64,000 nt of DNA from Pseudarthrobacter psychrotolerans (GTDB lineage: Bacteria > Actinomycetota > Actinomycetes > Actinomycetales > Micrococcaceae), in assembly GCF_009911795.1 (NCBI RefSeq), contig NZ_CP047898.1:3348001-3412000 (forward strand), written 5' to 3'. This document shows, piece after piece, positions 37,462 through 45,483 of the stretch. The number at the start of each line of letters is the position of its first letter. The first letter of the stretch is position 1. The notes under the pieces were generated by a model, which had not been told where the DNA came from, did not search any database, and saw only the letters and a list, made by a program, of their open reading frames with translations. A program made the position numbers and the translations under genes.

Positions 37462-39136
37462 GGCCTACAACGGGAATCACCCTCGGCGGCAGATTCCAGC
37501 TGACCACGCGGATTGCGATCGGCGGGATGGGCGAGGTCTGGAAGGCAAAGGACCAGGTCCTGGGCCGTATTGTCGCCATCAAGGTACTCAAGGAGGAATA
37601 CACCGGCGACCCCGGTTTCCTCCAGAGGTTCCGCGCAGAGGCACGCCACACCGCTCTCCTGAACCACGTGGGCATCGCCAACGTCTTTGACTACGGCGAG
37701 GAGGATGGCTCCGCGTACCTGGTCATGGAGCTCGTCCCTGGCCAGCCGCTGAGCAGCATCATCGAGCACGAGCAGGTATTGTCCCCGGACCGGACACTGT
37801 CCATGATGGCGCAGACCGCCCGCGCGCTTTCCGTCGCCCATGCCCAGGGGCTGGTCCACCGCGACATCAAGCCCGGTAACCTGCTGATCACCCCGGACGG
37901 CCGGGTCAAGGTCACAGACTTCGGCATCGCCCGCCTGGCCGACCAGGTCCCGTTGACGCAGACAGGCCAGGTCATGGGGACCGCCCAGTACCTCGCCCCG
38001 AGCAGGCCACTGGCCAGACAGCTACCGGCGCCTCGGACATCTACTCACTTGGCGTAATCGGCTACGAGTGCCTCACCGGGCACCGGCCGTTCTCCGGCGA
38101 ATCCCAGATCGCCATTGCCCTGGCCCAGGTCAACGACGCCCCGCCGCCGCTTCCGGAGACCCTGCCTAAACCGGTCCGCGCGCTCCTGATGTCCATGCTG
38201 GCCAAGGACCCCAAGAACCGCCCGGCCAACGCCATCAAGCTGTCCGAAGCTGCCGAGGCCATCCGCAACGGCGATATTGACGCCGCGCATGCAGCGGTTC
38301 CCGGCATGTTGCTCTTTGAGGCGACCACCGGCCCCATTACTGCACCGGTGGACATTGCTACGGCACCCACCGGCGTCATCGGCCAGAAGGACAGCAACGC
38401 GACGTCCACGTCTGCCCTGCCCGTGCTTGGTGCCGCTGCCGGCGGCGCTGCAGTCGGCGCCGCAGCCGCGGGCGCAGCCACCGGAGCCGGGAGCACGCTG
38501 TCGCGTGCGGATGCCCTGGCCGCGGAGCGCAGCTGGGTGCAGGAGGAAGAGAAGTACGACGACGAGCCGGCCGACGAGCCCGACCGTCGCGGCCGCAGCC
38601 CCTGGACGTGGCCACTGGTCGCCTTGATCGTGCTGGTCCTGTTCGCGCTGGTGGGGTTCTTCCTGACGCAGCAGGGGATTTTTAACCCGGCCAACACCAC
38701 CACCAACTCGGCGTCCAGCAGCCCGCCCGCCAGCAGCGCCAGCCCGTCAAAAACCTCGGCCTCCGCGACGCCTACCCCCAGCCGGACCACCGACGCGCCC
38801 ACGCCAACTCCCACCCCCACCACGGTGGACATCATTTCGGCGGCCTACCTCGGGAAGGACTACCGTCAGGTCCAGGGGACGCTGGAAACCATGGGCCTGT
38901 CCGTGCGGGTCATCCCGCAGCAGAGTACCTCCACTGCCGGAACGGTGCTGCAGGTCAATCCCACGGGTACCGTGCCCAAGGGGGCTGAAGTGACTGTCAC
39001 CTACGCGGTGCCGGCGCCCACCAGCAGCCCGACCACTCCGCCGTCCTCACAGGCTGCGTCTGCTGACCCGTCCGCCGCCCTGCCCAAATGCAACCCCGGC
39101 CAGCTGCCAGGATTGCCTCCTACCTGCGCGCCGTAG
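37458..39136 (+). pseudogene. pknA: Ser/Thr protein kinase PknA-like with one PASTA domain, one frameshift
   Basis: From 37458 the kinase domain reads through the glycine loop ([20 protein letters not shown]), [10 protein letters not shown] and [10 protein letters not shown] to GTAQYLAP, where the frame breaks at 38000. One extra G in CCCCGAG restores the APE-type motif LAPEQATGQ and then [13 protein letters not shown] through KDPKNRP. An Ala-rich linker, one membrane helix (WPLVALIVLVLFALVGFFLT) and one PASTA repeat (IISAAYLGKDYRQVQGTLE) follow. Repaired length is about 560 residues. PknA phosphorylates cell-shape and division proteins; it is essential in mycobacteria, so sequencing error is likely. 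Confidence 0.88.
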
Positions 39137-39151
39137 CCGTCAGGATTGACT

Positions 39152-41092
39152 GTGAATGACTCGCCCCGCACTCCGTTGCACCGGGAGGACAGCCTCCCGG
39201 TGGATAACCAGCGTGTCCTGAGCGACCGCTACGAACTCGGTGGAATCATCGGCCGAGGCGGGATGGCGGATGTCCACCGCGGAGTCGATACCCGGCTTGG
39301 CCGGACAGTTGCCGTCAAGCTTCTCCGCCCGGACATGGCCAGGGATCCGCAGTTCCAGGCGCGCTTCAAACGGGAAGCACAGTCCGTGGCGGCGCTGAAC
39401 CACCCGTCCATCGTCGCCATCTACGACACCGGCGAACATACGGTTCCGGATGGCTCGGAGGACAGTGTCCGGGTGCCCTACATCGTGATGGAGTTCGTCG
39501 AGGGCAGGACCATCCGCGACCTGATCCGGGCCAAGGAAGTCAGCATTGACCAGGCCATCGACTTCTGCCTGGGCGTGCTCTCGGCCCTTGAATACAGCCA
39601 CAAGGCGGGCATCGTCCACCGGGACATCAAACCCGCCAACGTGATGTACTGCGACGGCTCCAATTCGGTGAAGGTCATGGACTTCGGGATTGCCCGGGCA
39701 ATCGCCGATTCATCTGCCACCATGACCCAGACCCAGGCCGTGGTGGGCACGGCCCAGTACCTCTCACCCGAGCAAGCCCGGGGCGAAACAGTGGACGCGC
39801 GCAGCGACCTGTACTCCGCAGCGTGCCTGCTGTACGAAATGCTCACCGCCCGCCCGCCCTTCATTGGTGACAGCCCGGTCTCCGTGGCGTACCAGCATGT
39901 CCGCGAAATCCCGGAGCCCGCGAGCAGCGTGAACCCGGAGGTTTCGGCCGCACTGGACAGTGTCCTGGCCAAGGCTTTGCAGAAGAACCGGGCGGACCGT
40001 TTCCAGGACGCGGCCGCCTTCCGGCGTGCTCTGCGCGCCGCCCGGGCGGGTGTGTCCGTGCCCGCGATGGCTGCAACTGAAGCCCCCACCGATCCCAACG
40101 ACCACGTCCCGACGCCGGAACGTCCGCCCGCAACAGAAGCGTTCGGGCTCACCGGTGCCGGCTTCCTGGACGACGCCCCCACGGGGCGTTACAGCCTCAC
40201 TGACACGCACGACGACGGGGCAACCCTTCCGGTGCGGGCGGCCACATCCAGCGGGCTCCGGGAAGCGGATGAACTGCCCCTGGGCTTCGCGCCGGAACGT
40301 GAGCGGACCGCGCGGCAGAAGTCCCGTCGTCGTACGTGGATGGCTACCCTGGTGATCTTCACCCTGCTGGTCCTTGGCGGCGGCGGTCTCTGGCTGTTCC
40401 AAATGATGAACCAGCCTCCTCCCGCGCCCCCAAAGGTGGAGGTCCCCGCGGTGGCGACCCTGACGGAGTCGGCGGCCCTGCAGGAACTTTATGTTGCCAA
40501 ACTCAGCCCAAAGATCAAGCGGAACAAGCACGAGACGATTCCCAGCGGTACGGCCATCGGCACGGACCCGGTGGCCGGAACGTCGGTTGATCCCAACGCG
40601 GAGGTGATCCTGAACATCTCTGAGGGCCCAAGCGCCGTCAAGATTCCGGAGACCTTACCGGGCCAAACGGAGGCAGCGGCCCGTGACATCCTGCGCCAAA
40701 GCGGCCTGCAGGGCGCCGCGTCCACCACCACCGCCAACAGCGCCACCGTTCCTGCCGGCAGGGTGATTACCACCAGCCCGGCGCCGGGCCAGATGGTGGG
40801 CGTGGGCACCACGGTGGAGATCGTGATTTCCACCGGCAAGGTGTCCATGCCTGAACTGCGCGGCCGCACGCGTGCCGAGGCGGAAACGGCGCTGAAGGAA
40901 CTTGGCCTGGTCCCCAACGTCCAGGAAGTGGAGAACTCCCAGGTGGAGGCGGGCCGGGTCACGGATCAAAGCGACCCCGTGAACGCCGTCGTCGATCAGG
41001 GCAAGACCATCAATATTGTGGTGGCCAAGGAACCGGCCCCAACGCCCACACCAACGCCAACCGCCACGCCCACAGCCACCAAAAAGGGCTGA
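39152..41092 (+). CDS. pknB: Ser/Thr protein kinase PknB with PASTA domains
   Basis: A receptor-like kinase of 646 residues from GTG 39152, which has AGGA six bases upstream; an in-frame TTG at 39146 abuts that site and is unlikely. The kinase domain (about 20-280) carries GRGGMADVHRG, VAVKLLRP, HRDIKPANVM, DFGIARAI and YLSPEQARG. One membrane helix (WMATLVIFTLLVLGGGGLWL) precedes three PASTA repeats that sense peptidoglycan fragments, then a Pro/Thr-rich tail. It is last in the operon and follows pknA by 15 bp. Confidence 0.93.
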   Translation: MNDSPRTPLHREDSLPVDNQRVLSDRYELGGIIGRGGMADVHRGVDTRLGRTVAVKLLRPDMARDPQFQARFKREAQSVAALNHPSIVAIYDTGEHTVPDGSEDSVRVPYIVMEFVEGRTIRDLIRAKEVSIDQAIDFCLGVLSALEYSHKAGIVHRDIKPANVMYCDGSNSVKVMDFGIARAIADSSATMTQTQAVVGTAQYLSPEQARGETVDARSDLYSAACLLYEMLTARPPFIGDSPVSVAYQHVREIPEPASSVNPEVSAALDSVLAKALQKNRADRFQDAAAFRRALRAARAGVSVPAMAATEAPTDPNDHVPTPERPPATEAFGLTGAGFLDDAPTGRYSLTDTHDDGATLPVRAATSSGLREADELPLGFAPERERTARQKSRRRTWMATLVIFTLLVLGGGGLWLFQMMNQPPPAPPKVEVPAVATLTESAALQELYVAKLSPKIKRNKHETIPSGTAIGTDPVAGTSVDPNAEVILNISEGPSAVKIPETLPGQTEAAARDILRQSGLQGAASTTTANSATVPAGRVITTSPAPGQMVGVGTTVEIVISTGKVSMPELRGRTRAEAETALKELGLVPNVQEVENSQVEAGRVTDQSDPVNAVVDQGKTINIVVAKEPAPTPTPTPTATPTATKKG

Positions 41093-41113
41093 CCCTCCAC
41101 CCGCTCCTTAAAG

Positions 41114-41176
41114 CAACGCGGGGTCACTTCGCGCCCATGTTCCCCTTCGGGATGGGCGCGAAGTGACCCCGCGTTG
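41114..41176. repeat. Long perfect palindrome between pknB and trpG (REP-like, bidirectional terminator)
   Basis: Left arm 41114-41138 (CAACGCGGGGTCACTTCGCG...) and right arm 41152-41176 match perfectly over 25 bp around a 13-base loop that can itself form CCC/GGG pairs. It lies between convergent genes and could terminate both. Its outline (CAAC..GGTC..., GCGCCCAT near the apex) resembles the element at 60413-60478. Confidence 0.75.
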
Positions 41177-41190
41177 TTCGCGCGTGCCTG

Positions 41191-41832
41191 TCAGTGCTGG
41201 ATAAGCGGACTCAGCTTGGCGGCCCGGGCGGCCGCTCCCGCCATACCCAGGGACTCGAGCCAGTTGCCCAGCATCTGGTAGCCGCCTTCGGTCAGGACCG
41301 ACTCCGGGTGGAACTGCACACCGCACAGCGGTGCAGTGCGGTGCTGCAGGCCCATCACGACGCCGGTCGCTGTTTCGGCGGTGATCTCCAGGACGTCGGG
41401 GATGGTGTCCCTTACCGCTGCCAACGAGTGGTAGCGCGTCGCTGTCACGGGGGAGGGGAGCCCGGCGAAGACGCTGGTGCCGTTGTGCTCCACCAGCGAC
41501 GTCTTGCCGTGCATCAGCTCCGGCGCGTGGGTCACTGTGCCGCCGTAGGCTTCAGCCAGGGCCTGGTGGCCCAGGCAGACACCGAACATGGGCTTGTTGT
41601 TCGCGCCGCACCACTTGATCAGTTCGATGCACACGCCGGCTCCGGCGGGGTTCCCCGGGCCGGGTGAGATGAGGACGCCGTCGCGCGTTTGGGCCATCTC
41701 GATGGCTTCAGCGAGGGTTACGTCATCGTTGCGGACAACAGTGGTCTCGGCGCCGAGCTCCTGGAGGTAGCCCACCAGGGTGTAAACAAAGCTGTCGTAG
41801 TTGTCTACGACCAGGATTTTGGTTGTGGTCAT
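41191..41832 (-). CDS. trpG: Aminodeoxychorismate/anthranilate synthase glutamine amidotransferase
   Basis: A 213-residue class I glutamine amidotransferase, the ammonia-supplying subunit for p-aminobenzoate or anthranilate synthesis. The catalytic cysteine is in FGVCLGHQALAEAYGG, and the His-Glu pair is in GVQFHPESVLTEGG. The N terminus ILVVDNYDSFVYTLVGYLQ is typical. The symbol follows the syntenic M. tuberculosis Rv0013 next to pknB; PabA function is equally possible. Its start overlaps the small membrane protein gene, so it belongs to the leftward sortase operon. Confidence 0.88.
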   Translation of the reverse strand: MTTTKILVVDNYDSFVYTLVGYLQELGAETTVVRNDDVTLAEAIEMAQTRDGVLISPGPGNPAGAGVCIELIKWCGANNKPMFGVCLGHQALAEAYGGTVTHAPELMHGKTSLVEHNGTSVFAGLPSPVTATRYHSLAAVRDTIPDVLEITAETATGVVMGLQHRTAPLCGVQFHPESVLTEGGYQMLGNWLESLGMAGAAARAAKLSPLIQH

Positions 41833-41999
41833 GGCTGGCTTGCAGAACCAATCGTTGAGTCGGTGAATGCGGTAAACCCGGACATCCAGGGGAACAGGAA
41901 CTGAACCATCAGGATCAGTGCGCCGGCGATGAGGACCAGCGAGGTGAAGATCCGCAGCCAGAGGGGGCCCGGTAAGTGGCGGAAAATCCAGCCGTACAT
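41829..41999 (-). CDS. Small membrane protein of 56 residues
   Basis: Starts MYGWIFRHLPGPLWLRIFTS and has one or two membrane segments (VLIAGALILMVQFLFPW). It lies between the sortase gene (2-bp gap) and trpG (four-base overlap), so it is translated with both. I do not know its function; similar short proteins occur beside class E sortases in Micrococcales, as I recall. It could be a helper of the sortase. Confidence 0.7.
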   Translation of the reverse strand: MYGWIFRHLPGPLWLRIFTSLVLIAGALILMVQFLFPWMSGFTAFTDSTIGSASQP

Positions 42000-42001
42000 A
42001 C

Positions 42002-42802
42002 TCAGCGTCCTCCCACGGCTGCCGCCACCTGGGCGGCGATTTCTGCCGGTGGTCCCGCCGAAGCAGGCCGCCAGCTGTCCAGCAGCGCGTAGGCGATGAT
42101 GCGTTCCTCGGCGCCGAAACGCGGATTGCAACTGGTCATGGTGAGAAAGCTTTCGGTGGGAGTGACGCCGGGGCGGGTGGGGACCGGTTCCAGGACATCG
42201 GTCCGGTCCGGCATCACAATCTGGTTGTTGCGGAAGACATAGGTGTAGTAGCCGTCCTTGGTCTGGACGTAGATTTTATCCCCCGGGACAAGGGTGTGGA
42301 TGTTGTCCAGGACGGCACCGTGCGTTTGCCGGTGACCGGCCACGGCGAAGTTCCCGACGGCGCCCGGCATCGCCGTGTTGGCGTAATGGCCAAGCCCCAG
42401 CGTATCCAGGACATCCCCGGTGGTTCCCTGGACGATGGGCCGGGTGTAGTTGGGCCCAAAGCGGGGGATGTACATGATGCCGATGGTGCCGGCATGGCCT
42501 GGCGCCGCGGAAACTGCCGGGGGTCCGTAATCCACGGGCGCTGCCGCTGGGCCCGGTTCCGGGGCTGCGGGCACTGTACCGCCGAGCCCCTGGGCGAATT
42601 CCTTGATGACCGCACTCTGTTTGGCGTCGGATTCGATGTTGGTCCACCACAGCTGCCATCCCACAAAGAGCAGGAGAATAATGCCGGCCGTGATGAGCAG
42701 TTCGCCGAGCACCTGCACGGTCCCACGCAGAATGGAAGCGCGGCCGGGCGCCGCACGGGCGGGCCTCCTGGCGGCGCGCCTCGCCTTCTCCTGCAAAACC
42801 AC
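42002..42802 (-). CDS. Class E sortase
   Basis: A 266-residue cysteine transpeptidase that attaches proteins to the cell wall. GTG 42802 is chosen because GGAGGA lies six bases upstream; the frame stays open to 42913. A basic, arginine-rich N-terminal stretch precedes a membrane helix (LGELLITAGIILLLFVGWQL). Catalytic residues are His in VAGHRQTHG, Cys in TMTSCNP and Arg in NPRFGAEERI. It heads the leftward unit sortase, small membrane protein, trpG and is divergent from crgA. No LPXTG substrate gene lies in the window. Confidence 0.9.
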   Translation of the reverse strand: MVLQEKARRAARRPARAAPGRASILRGTVQVLGELLITAGIILLLFVGWQLWWTNIESDAKQSAVIKEFAQGLGGTVPAAPEPGPAAAPVDYGPPAVSAAPGHAGTIGIMYIPRFGPNYTRPIVQGTTGDVLDTLGLGHYANTAMPGAVGNFAVAGHRQTHGAVLDNIHTLVPGDKIYVQTKDGYYTYVFRNNQIVMPDRTDVLEPVPTRPGVTPTESFLTMTSCNPRFGAEERIIAYALLDSWRPASAGPPAEIAAQVAAAVGGR

Positions 42803-42977
42803 GCGTTCTCCTCCGGGGTGGCCGCGATGGGCGTTTGAGTGCCCTGAACTACGGCTAGAATTGACTGCTAGTAAGAATCCAGATTTGACCAAGATCGCGC
42901 AGACCGCTGGCAACTTCCTTCTTGCAGGATATCAAGCCCGCGACGCCGAGCTTGCTCCAGTCCGCCAAGGAGAGCAC

Positions 42978-43232
42978 GTGCCCGAGTCAAAGCCACGCAA
43001 GAAGACCTCCAACGCCGCGCAGCCCGCTTCCGGGGCGCAGACGTACAAGCCCAACGCTGTCTGGTTCAAGCCGGTGATGTTCGGCCTGATGATCATCGGA
43101 CTCTTCTGGATCATCACGTTCTACATCAGCGAGGGGCGGTTCCCTGTCCAGGCCTGGGCGTCGTGGAACATCGTGGCCGGCTTCGGCATTGCCATCATCG
43201 GCTTCCTGATGACCACCCGCTGGCGTTCCTGA
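42978..43232 (+). CDS. crgA: Cell division protein CrgA
   Basis: An 84-residue inner-membrane protein that coordinates septum assembly in actinobacteria. After a basic cytosolic N terminus come two membrane helices (VMFGLMIIGLFWIITFYIS and WNIVAGFGIAIIGFLMTT) joined by a short loop, ending TRWRS. GTG 42978 has AAGGAG upstream. It is divergent from the sortase gene and matches Rv0011c by synteny. Confidence 0.92.
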   Translation: MPESKPRKKTSNAAQPASGAQTYKPNAVWFKPVMFGLMIIGLFWIITFYISEGRFPVQAWASWNIVAGFGIAIIGFLMTTRWRS

Positions 43233-43251
43233 CGCTGGCTGCAGGACCCGT

Positions 43252-43884
43252 ATGACTCCCGCGGGCACCGCCCAGCCCCGAAACGAGGGTGTGGACGGAA
43301 CCGTACTGGGCGACGACGGCCTGGCCCGTCCGCCGTGGGCGGCCGTGGATCCGCTGTTGCGCGAGTACTACGACTCCGAATGGGGCGTGCCCGTCCGCGA
43401 CGAACAAGGCCTCTACGAACGTATCTGCCTTGAAGGTTTCCAGGCAGGGCTCTCCTGGGCAACCATCCTCCGAAAGCGCCCTGCCTTCCGTCAGGCCTTC
43501 CTCGACTTCCAGCCAGACGCAGTTGCCGCCTTTACGGAAGCTGACGTTGAGCGCCTGCTCCAGGATCCCGGCATCGTCCGCAACCGGCTCAAGATCCGCG
43601 CTGCCATCACCAATGCCCAAGCCACCATCGCGCTTCGCGACAGGGAAGGCCTGGTTGACTTCGTCTGGCAGTTCCAGCCCCGAACCACTCCACGGCCGGC
43701 CTCGCACGCGGAGATCCCCACCCAGTCACCGGAATCGGTGGCGCTGTCCAAAGCGCTGCGGAAGCAAGGATTCTCGTTCGTGGGCCCTACCACCATGTTC
43801 GCGCTGATGGAAGCCATCGGCTTGGTGGATACCCATCTCCTGGACAGCCACCGGCGCGGTTCCTCAGGAGTCTGGACCGGCTGA
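43252..43884 (+). CDS. tag: DNA-3-methyladenine glycosylase I
   Basis: A 210-residue base-excision repair enzyme of the Tag family. It shows YDSEWGVPVRDEQGLYERIC, LEGFQAGLSWATILRKR, and GFSFVGPTTMFALMEAIG, with the C-terminal DTHLLDSHRR carrying the structural histidine. It removes 3-methyladenine from alkylated DNA. It is 19 bp downstream of crgA on the same strand. The family's N-terminal zinc-binding cysteine is not obvious here; the protein begins with about 20 extra residues. Confidence 0.9.
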   Translation: MTPAGTAQPRNEGVDGTVLGDDGLARPPWAAVDPLLREYYDSEWGVPVRDEQGLYERICLEGFQAGLSWATILRKRPAFRQAFLDFQPDAVAAFTEADVERLLQDPGIVRNRLKIRAAITNAQATIALRDREGLVDFVWQFQPRTTPRPASHAEIPTQSPESVALSKALRKQGFSFVGPTTMFALMEAIGLVDTHLLDSHRRGSSGVWTG

Positions 43885-44200
43885 TCGGGCGCCCCCGGCC
43901 AGCTGACCGGGGCCCCGCCGGGCAGGTTCTCCCCAGCTGTTGGGAAAGTTATCCACAATGTGGATAACTTTCAGGTCGCCGAAAGCAACAGCCGCCCGTG
44001 CGGGCCATGACGCGCGGGACCGGATCCAAGGCTCTTGGAGGGACGGTTATTAACAGTGTGGATTAGCTGTGGATAACTCACGCGGTTAGCTACCGTCCGT
44101 CCGAAACGCGACGTCCTTGAGCTCAGCCGCACGGGAGCCCGCTCAGTTTTCCGCCAGGGACCTGGGGCCTCTCGGCTGTCCGCCACGGCCCGGGGCCCGC
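43885..44200. promoter_or_regulatory. Intergenic region with DnaA boxes, part 1
   Basis: This gene-free gap between tag and the AhpD-like gene contains exact DnaA boxes at 43949-43957 (TTATCCACA), 43959-43967 (reverse) and 44068-44076 (reverse), plus a one-mismatch TGTGGATTA at 44057-44065. The first two form a perfect 27-bp palindrome at 43945-43971, with the boxes facing each other across one A. Confidence 0.8.
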
Positions 44201-44674
44201 TCAGCGGTCCCGGCGGACCGGATGGTGGCTGGTGACGGATACCCGGTTAAAGGCGTTCATGGTGATGACCAGCCAGCTGACCACCGAAAATTCATCGGCG
44301 CTGAGGTGTTGACGGGCAAATCCTTCATCCAGCTCCCGGGCCCGGTGGTCAGGCAACTCGGTGATGCATTCGGCCAGGGCCAGGGCCGCGCGCTCCTTGT
44401 CCGTGAACAGGGCCGTCTCGCGCCATGCAGGCAGGACAGCGAGCCGCTGGTGGCTCTCCCCGGCCTCCACGGCGTCCCGCACATGCATATCGAGGCAATA
44501 GGCGCAGCCGTTGAGCTGGGAGGTCCGCACGTTGAGCAGTTCAATGGTCTTGCGGTCAATCCCGGCGGCATCGGCGGCTTCACGCACTTTCAGCCCCAGA
44601 CCGTTAAGGGCACGCCATACCGCGGGGTGCTGCTTGTCGAGGAAAATGTGCTGGGTGGCGGCGGCGGTGCTCAA
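44201..44674 (-). CDS. Carboxymuconolactone decarboxylase / AhpD-like protein
   Basis: A 157-residue protein of the CMD/AhpD family. The redox motif CxxC is in NGCAYCLDMHVRDA, with the conserved histidine three residues further, as in alkylhydroperoxidase D-type proteins. The TTG start at 44674 is chosen because AGGAGG lies about six bases upstream; an earlier ATG at 44773 would run through the DnaA-box region. It probably reduces peroxides, but the true substrate is unknown. It sits between two DnaA-box-rich gaps. Confidence 0.85.
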   Translation of the reverse strand: MSTAAATQHIFLDKQHPAVWRALNGLGLKVREAADAAGIDRKTIELLNVRTSQLNGCAYCLDMHVRDAVEAGESHQRLAVLPAWRETALFTDKERAALALAECITELPDHRARELDEGFARQHLSADEFSVVSWLVITMNAFNRVSVTSHHPVRRDR

Positions 44675-45376
44675 AGCGGTCCTCCTGGTTGGAAGCCTGT
44701 TGGGTCGGTGCTGCGTACGAACACCCTCGCACACACTCGGGAGTTTTCCACTTACTAACACTGGACTACCCACAACTTATCCACAGTTGTGGATAAGTTT
44801 CCACAAGCAGGCTCGGGAGGCCCCTTCATGGGCCCCGGTCTGGGAAACAGTGAAGTTTAGCCACATGACCGCAAGTTATTAACTCTGTGAACAACCCTGT
44901 TGATACACGCAGCCCGGATCCCCTCCGATTGGCCTGAAACGCGGGAAATAGCCAAGATATCCACAGACCGGGCATAAAGGCGTGGTTTTTCCACTTAACC
45001 ACAGGCGCATCCCCAGGCGTTTTCCACAATTGTGGAAAACTGGCGGGCCAAATCCGGGACATGAGCGGACATCCGGGAGCAGGGGAACATCAAAATCCTG
45101 AACTACACCCGTGTAAGTTACCAACAGTGTGGATAACCCCTGTGGATAACTTCGCCCGTCGGTGCGACCGTCCACGGGAGCCCACCGTGGCGCCGAGCGG
45201 ACCCTCACGCGTCACCAACTCGCCCGGCAGAGGAATACCGGCCCATCACAGATGCGGGTGTAGCGGCAGGCGGCGCATTCGACAGCGACACGGCATCGGC
45301 ATAATCCCGTTGCCAACCGCGCCGCCGGCGTGATAACTTCCCGGTAATCGTGATCAATCGGCAGGAGGTGAGACCC
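44675..45376. promoter_or_regulatory. Intergenic region with DnaA boxes, part 2
   Basis: About 700 bp without a supported gene. Exact DnaA boxes: 44777-44785 (TTATCCACA) facing 44788-44796, and tandem reverse boxes 45128-45136 and 45141-45149. Variants include ATATCCACA at 44957-44965 and a 22-bp perfect palindrome at 45019-45040 built from TTTTCCACA and its complement. Short frames here lack ribosome sites or family resemblance. Confidence 0.8.
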
Positions 45377-45436
45377 ATGAACGCAGTATCCATAGTGGGC
45401 GCTCCCCTGCAGTCCACGATCTCGCGACTGAGGTAG
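45377..45436 (+). CDS. Possible 19-residue leader peptide upstream of the patatin gene
   Basis: ATG 45377 to TAG 45436 encodes MNAVSIVGAPLQSTISRLR. It is preceded by AGGAGGTGA at 45363-45371, the strongest ribosome site in the area, with five bases of spacing. A ten-base inverted repeat, GGGCGCTCCC (45397-45406, inside the peptide) and GGGAGCGCCC (45445-45454, after it), could form an attenuator controlled by translation of the leader. The patatin gene starts 47 bp later. Confidence 0.45.
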   Translation: MNAVSIVGAPLQSTISRLR

Positions 45437-45483
45437 TCGTCACCGGGAGCGCCCAAACAGGCAATTCGCGAAAGGCGACTCCC

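Noticed and set aside
37458..39136. Two separate genes: a short kinase and a PASTA protein
   Set aside because: One added base joins them into a standard PknA-like kinase, and neither part is a complete functional unit.
43945..45149. The idea that the DnaA-box cluster is the true oriC
   Set aside because: No AT-rich trio tract beside the boxes was found, and the dnaA-dnaN gap has the complete unwinding layout in the standard place.
44826..45333. Short frames in the DnaA-box-rich gap (44826-45062 minus, 44879-45208 minus, 45061-45333 plus)
   Set aside because: No family resemblance, poor start sites, and they run through the repeated DnaA boxes.
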